Positions 62,226 to 64,000 of a stretch of DNA of 64,000 nt are shown in pieces. This DNA comes from Mycolicibacterium septicum DSM 44393 (lineage in GTDB: Bacteria; Actinomycetota; Actinomycetes; Mycobacteriales; Mycobacteriaceae), in contig NZ_HG322952.1 of NCBI RefSeq assembly GCF_000455325.1, positions 1,351,281-1,415,280 on the forward strand, in the 5' to 3' direction. The first letter of the stretch is position 1, and each line of letters starts with the position of its first letter. The position numbers and the translations under genes are program-made. Under the pieces are notes generated by a model. The model was not told the origin of the DNA and ran no database searches. It was given only the letters and a program-made list of their open reading frames with translations.

Positions 62226-63932
62226 ATGCGTCCATTGACTTTCGCAGCAAAGCTCGTCACCGCCGGTGATACTGGCCCGCAGCGGCTCTTTCCCCTGGTC
62301 GACCTGATCGTCCTGCAAATTGTCGTCGTCGTCGGCATCGTCGGCGCCCAGCTACTGGACCGGCCCGGCTGGCAGGGTGCGGTGGCGGGTCTGGTGGTGG
62401 CGTTGCTGCTGGTTGCTCCGGTCGTCCGGGGTACGACGGCACCGCGGGCGCTGGCGCTGCGCGGGAGGTTTCTGCGCCATCGGCGGCGACGCACCGGCAA
62501 GTCCGCGCCGGCTTCCCTGCCGACCGAGCCGTTCGACGTACCGACACCCGACGGACTGCAGATCGGATTCCGTTGGAACGGTTCGACTTTGCTGTCGTTG
62601 CTCAAGATCGACGAAAACCCCAGGGCTCTGACGGTTTTGGAGCCGGGGGTCACCGTTTCCGGCGAGATGGTTCCGGTGCAGGCCCTGCTGGACTGCCTGC
62701 GCCAGTTCGACATCACGCTCGAGTCCATCGACATCATCAGCCAGGGCGCCCGCTCGGCCGGTCACACCGACGTCGCCGCCGTCTACGACTCCGTGCTGGG
62801 CCCACTGCCCGCGATCGCCCAGCGCACCGTGTGGATTGCCGTGCGGTTCAACCCGTCGCGCTGCGCGGAGGCGGTGCGGCGCCGTGGCGGCGACCGCGAC
62901 GGCATCCTGCGCGCCGCCACCACCGCGACCCGGCGCGTCGCCAATCGGCTGGCCGAGGCGGGCCTGCAGCCCCAGTTCCTGTCGGCGAGCGGCATCGCGG
63001 CGGCCACCAACCAGCTCAGCGACGGCGTCAACCTCGGCACCGTCGAGGAGACCTGGGAGGACTGCAGAGAAGGCCACTTCCGCCTGTCCAGCTTCGCCGT
63101 GCAGCCGAACATGCTGACCACGGCCGGGCTCGGGCTGTTGTGGACCGTGCCCAGCTACTCCACCACGGTGTGCCTGTCGCTGCGTGAGGCCCCCGATCAC
63201 GGCGCCGACGACGATCTGGTCCAGGTCCGTGGACTCGTCCGCTTCGACAGCGACGTGCGCGTCCCCACCCAGTTGCGCGGGCTCGTCCCGCTGCACGGTC
63301 AGCAGTTTTCCGCGCTCGCTGCGACGCTTCCGATCCCGGAGGTTCCCGGCGCCCGCCACATCGAGCACTGGGCGTCCGGTCTCCGCGGCGACGCGCTGAG
63401 TGATCTGGCCCTGCCCGCTTCGGGCTGCGGTCAGGTGATCGGCGCCGACCAGGAGGGCCGCGCGGTGGCGCTGCCGGTGTTCGGGCCGCAGATCCGCCGG
63501 GTCGAGATCGTCGGCACTCTGCATCTGGCCCAGCAGGTGGTGTTGCGCTCGCTGGCCCTGGGTGCCCGGGTGCTGGTGCACAGCCGGCGGCCCGCGTTCT
63601 GGCGCGACATGGTCGAGGTCGTCGGGCGCCATGACCTGCTGTGGGTTGCCGACTTCAACCGGCGCGCCATCCAGGCCGGTGCGGAGCGCAACTACACCGT
63701 CGAGATGTTCGACGGTGTACCAGAGCAATCGGTCCGGATCGGGGTGACGACCATGGCGCTCGCCCCGCCGAACACCCGGCCTTCCGATCAGGCCGACGTG
63801 GTCCTCGACCTGATCTCGCTCGAACACGACACGGTCAAGGTGAGCACCCAGGCCGGCTCGGCGGTGGTCACGATGGTCGCCACCGATGACGAGATGCGTT
63901 ATCTGAGAGCATCCGCGAACAGCATCGACTGA
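62226..63932 (+). CDS. eccE: ESX membrane protein EccE
   Basis: A 568-residue EccE. Two TM segments lie near the start (FPLVDLIVLQIVVVVGIVGA and a second ending LLLVAPVVRG), followed by a cytosolic part with DGLQIGFRWNGSTLLSLLKI, SIDIISQGARSAGHTDVAAVYDSVLG (split by the QGAR motif) and AQRTVWIAVRFNP, the usual EccE pattern. EccE sits on the rim of the ESX complex. I prefer ATG 62226; GTG 62169 would add 19 residues and leave only five bases to the eccB start. Confidence 0.9.
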   Translation: MRPLTFAAKLVTAGDTGPQRLFPLVDLIVLQIVVVVGIVGAQLLDRPGWQGAVAGLVVALLLVAPVVRGTTAPRALALRGRFLRHRRRRTGKSAPASLPTEPFDVPTPDGLQIGFRWNGSTLLSLLKIDENPRALTVLEPGVTVSGEMVPVQALLDCLRQFDITLESIDIISQGARSAGHTDVAAVYDSVLGPLPAIAQRTVWIAVRFNPSRCAEAVRRRGGDRDGILRAATTATRRVANRLAEAGLQPQFLSASGIAAATNQLSDGVNLGTVEETWEDCREGHFRLSSFAVQPNMLTTAGLGLLWTVPSYSTTVCLSLREAPDHGADDDLVQVRGLVRFDSDVRVPTQLRGLVPLHGQQFSALAATLPIPEVPGARHIEHWASGLRGDALSDLALPASGCGQVIGADQEGRAVALPVFGPQIRRVEIVGTLHLAQQVVLRSLALGARVLVHSRRPAFWRDMVEVVGRHDLLWVADFNRRAIQAGAERNYTVEMFDGVPEQSVRIGVTTMALAPPNTRPSDQADVVLDLISLEHDTVKVSTQAGSAVVTMVATDDEMRYLRASANSID

Positions 63933-63947
63933 TGTGAAGGAGTGATC

Positions 63948-64000
63948 GTGGTCAATTCACCGAGCCGCAACCTGTCGATCGCGGTGGTGGTGCTGGGTCT
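63948..64000 (+). CDS. start of a further gene (cut by window end)
   Basis: GTG 63948 is preceded by AAGGAG at five bases and opens a frame reading VVNSPSRNLSIAVVVLG to the window edge. It lies 15 bases after eccE. The hydrophobic stretch starting at residue 9 suggests a signal or TM segment. Only 17 residues are visible, so no product can be named. Confidence 0.5.
   Translation, partial: MVNSPSRNLSIAVVVLG

Noticed and set aside
1..64000. tRNA, rRNA or prophage genes at the island border.
   Set aside because: I saw no cloverleaf, integrase, transposase or phage gene within the window; the other island border lies outside it.

Overview
The window is GC-rich actinobacterial chromosome, almost certainly from a rapidly growing mycobacterium (Mycolicibacterium type). 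The evidence is a complete mycobacterial ESX (type VII secretion) core, PE/PPE/Esx/EspG proteins, an lfrR-lfrA efflux pair like that of M. smegmatis, and a gene order (moxR, DUF58, SpoIIM-like, RDD, then glpK) that matches Rv3692-Rv3696c of M. tuberculosis. These identities come from reading the translations and from memory of the families. No database search was run.

Bases 1-15,931 look like ordinary chromosome. They hold the tail of a DUF4350 gene, the moxR/DUF58 pair, a SpoIIM-like and an RDD membrane protein, the TetR regulator and MFS pump LfrR/LfrA, a DUF1772 membrane protein, two SAM methyltransferases, an AraC regulator, a Kef-type antiporter, a ParB-like small protein, a carotenoid oxygenase divergent from a PadR regulator, a second PadR with a Gly/Phe-rich N-terminus, a membrane protein and glycerol kinase.

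Bases 15,932 to the end are one ESX island of at least 48 kb. It has (a) a MinD/ParA-like ATPase and EccA on the minus strand; (b) a plus-strand block, 18,855-28,307, of two YbaB-like proteins, an EspC-like/large-substrate pair, a PE/PPE pair, an EspG chaperone, two Esx proteins, a second EspG-like protein, a KAS III (FabH)-like protein, a small unknown and a WxG-domain substrate that carries a frameshift; (c) a minus-strand polymorphic-toxin block, 28,312-50,550, dominated by a single 17.6-kb ORF of 5,873 residues; (d) a minus-strand set eccC-eccD-mycP-minD; and (e) a second eccD (+), eccB (-) and eccE (+), followed by the first codons of another gene.

The centre of interest is the giant protein. 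Its N-terminal helical translocation domain resembles CpnT-type ESX substrates. A low-complexity linker follows, then an array of repeated enzymatic modules: seven DUF1023-type alpha/beta-hydrolase units (one with a Ser-to-Gly nucleophile, one cut short and joined to a GDPD domain), five papain-fold/glutamine-deamidase-like domains (one lacking its Asp), four GNAT-like domains and three C-terminal helical repeats. Two hydrolase pairs repeat at exactly 933 residues. Upstream of it (in transcription order) are a YbaB-like and a WXG100-like gene. Downstream are three candidate immunity genes, one of them multi-domain, and a second WXG100/YbaB/translocation-domain cassette without toxin. The secretion machine itself encodes two different EccD proteins. 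My reading is an ESX system co-inherited with its own multi-domain toxin cargo and immunity genes. No gene-free stretch exceeds 300 bases; the two longest (227 and 254 bp) are described as features.
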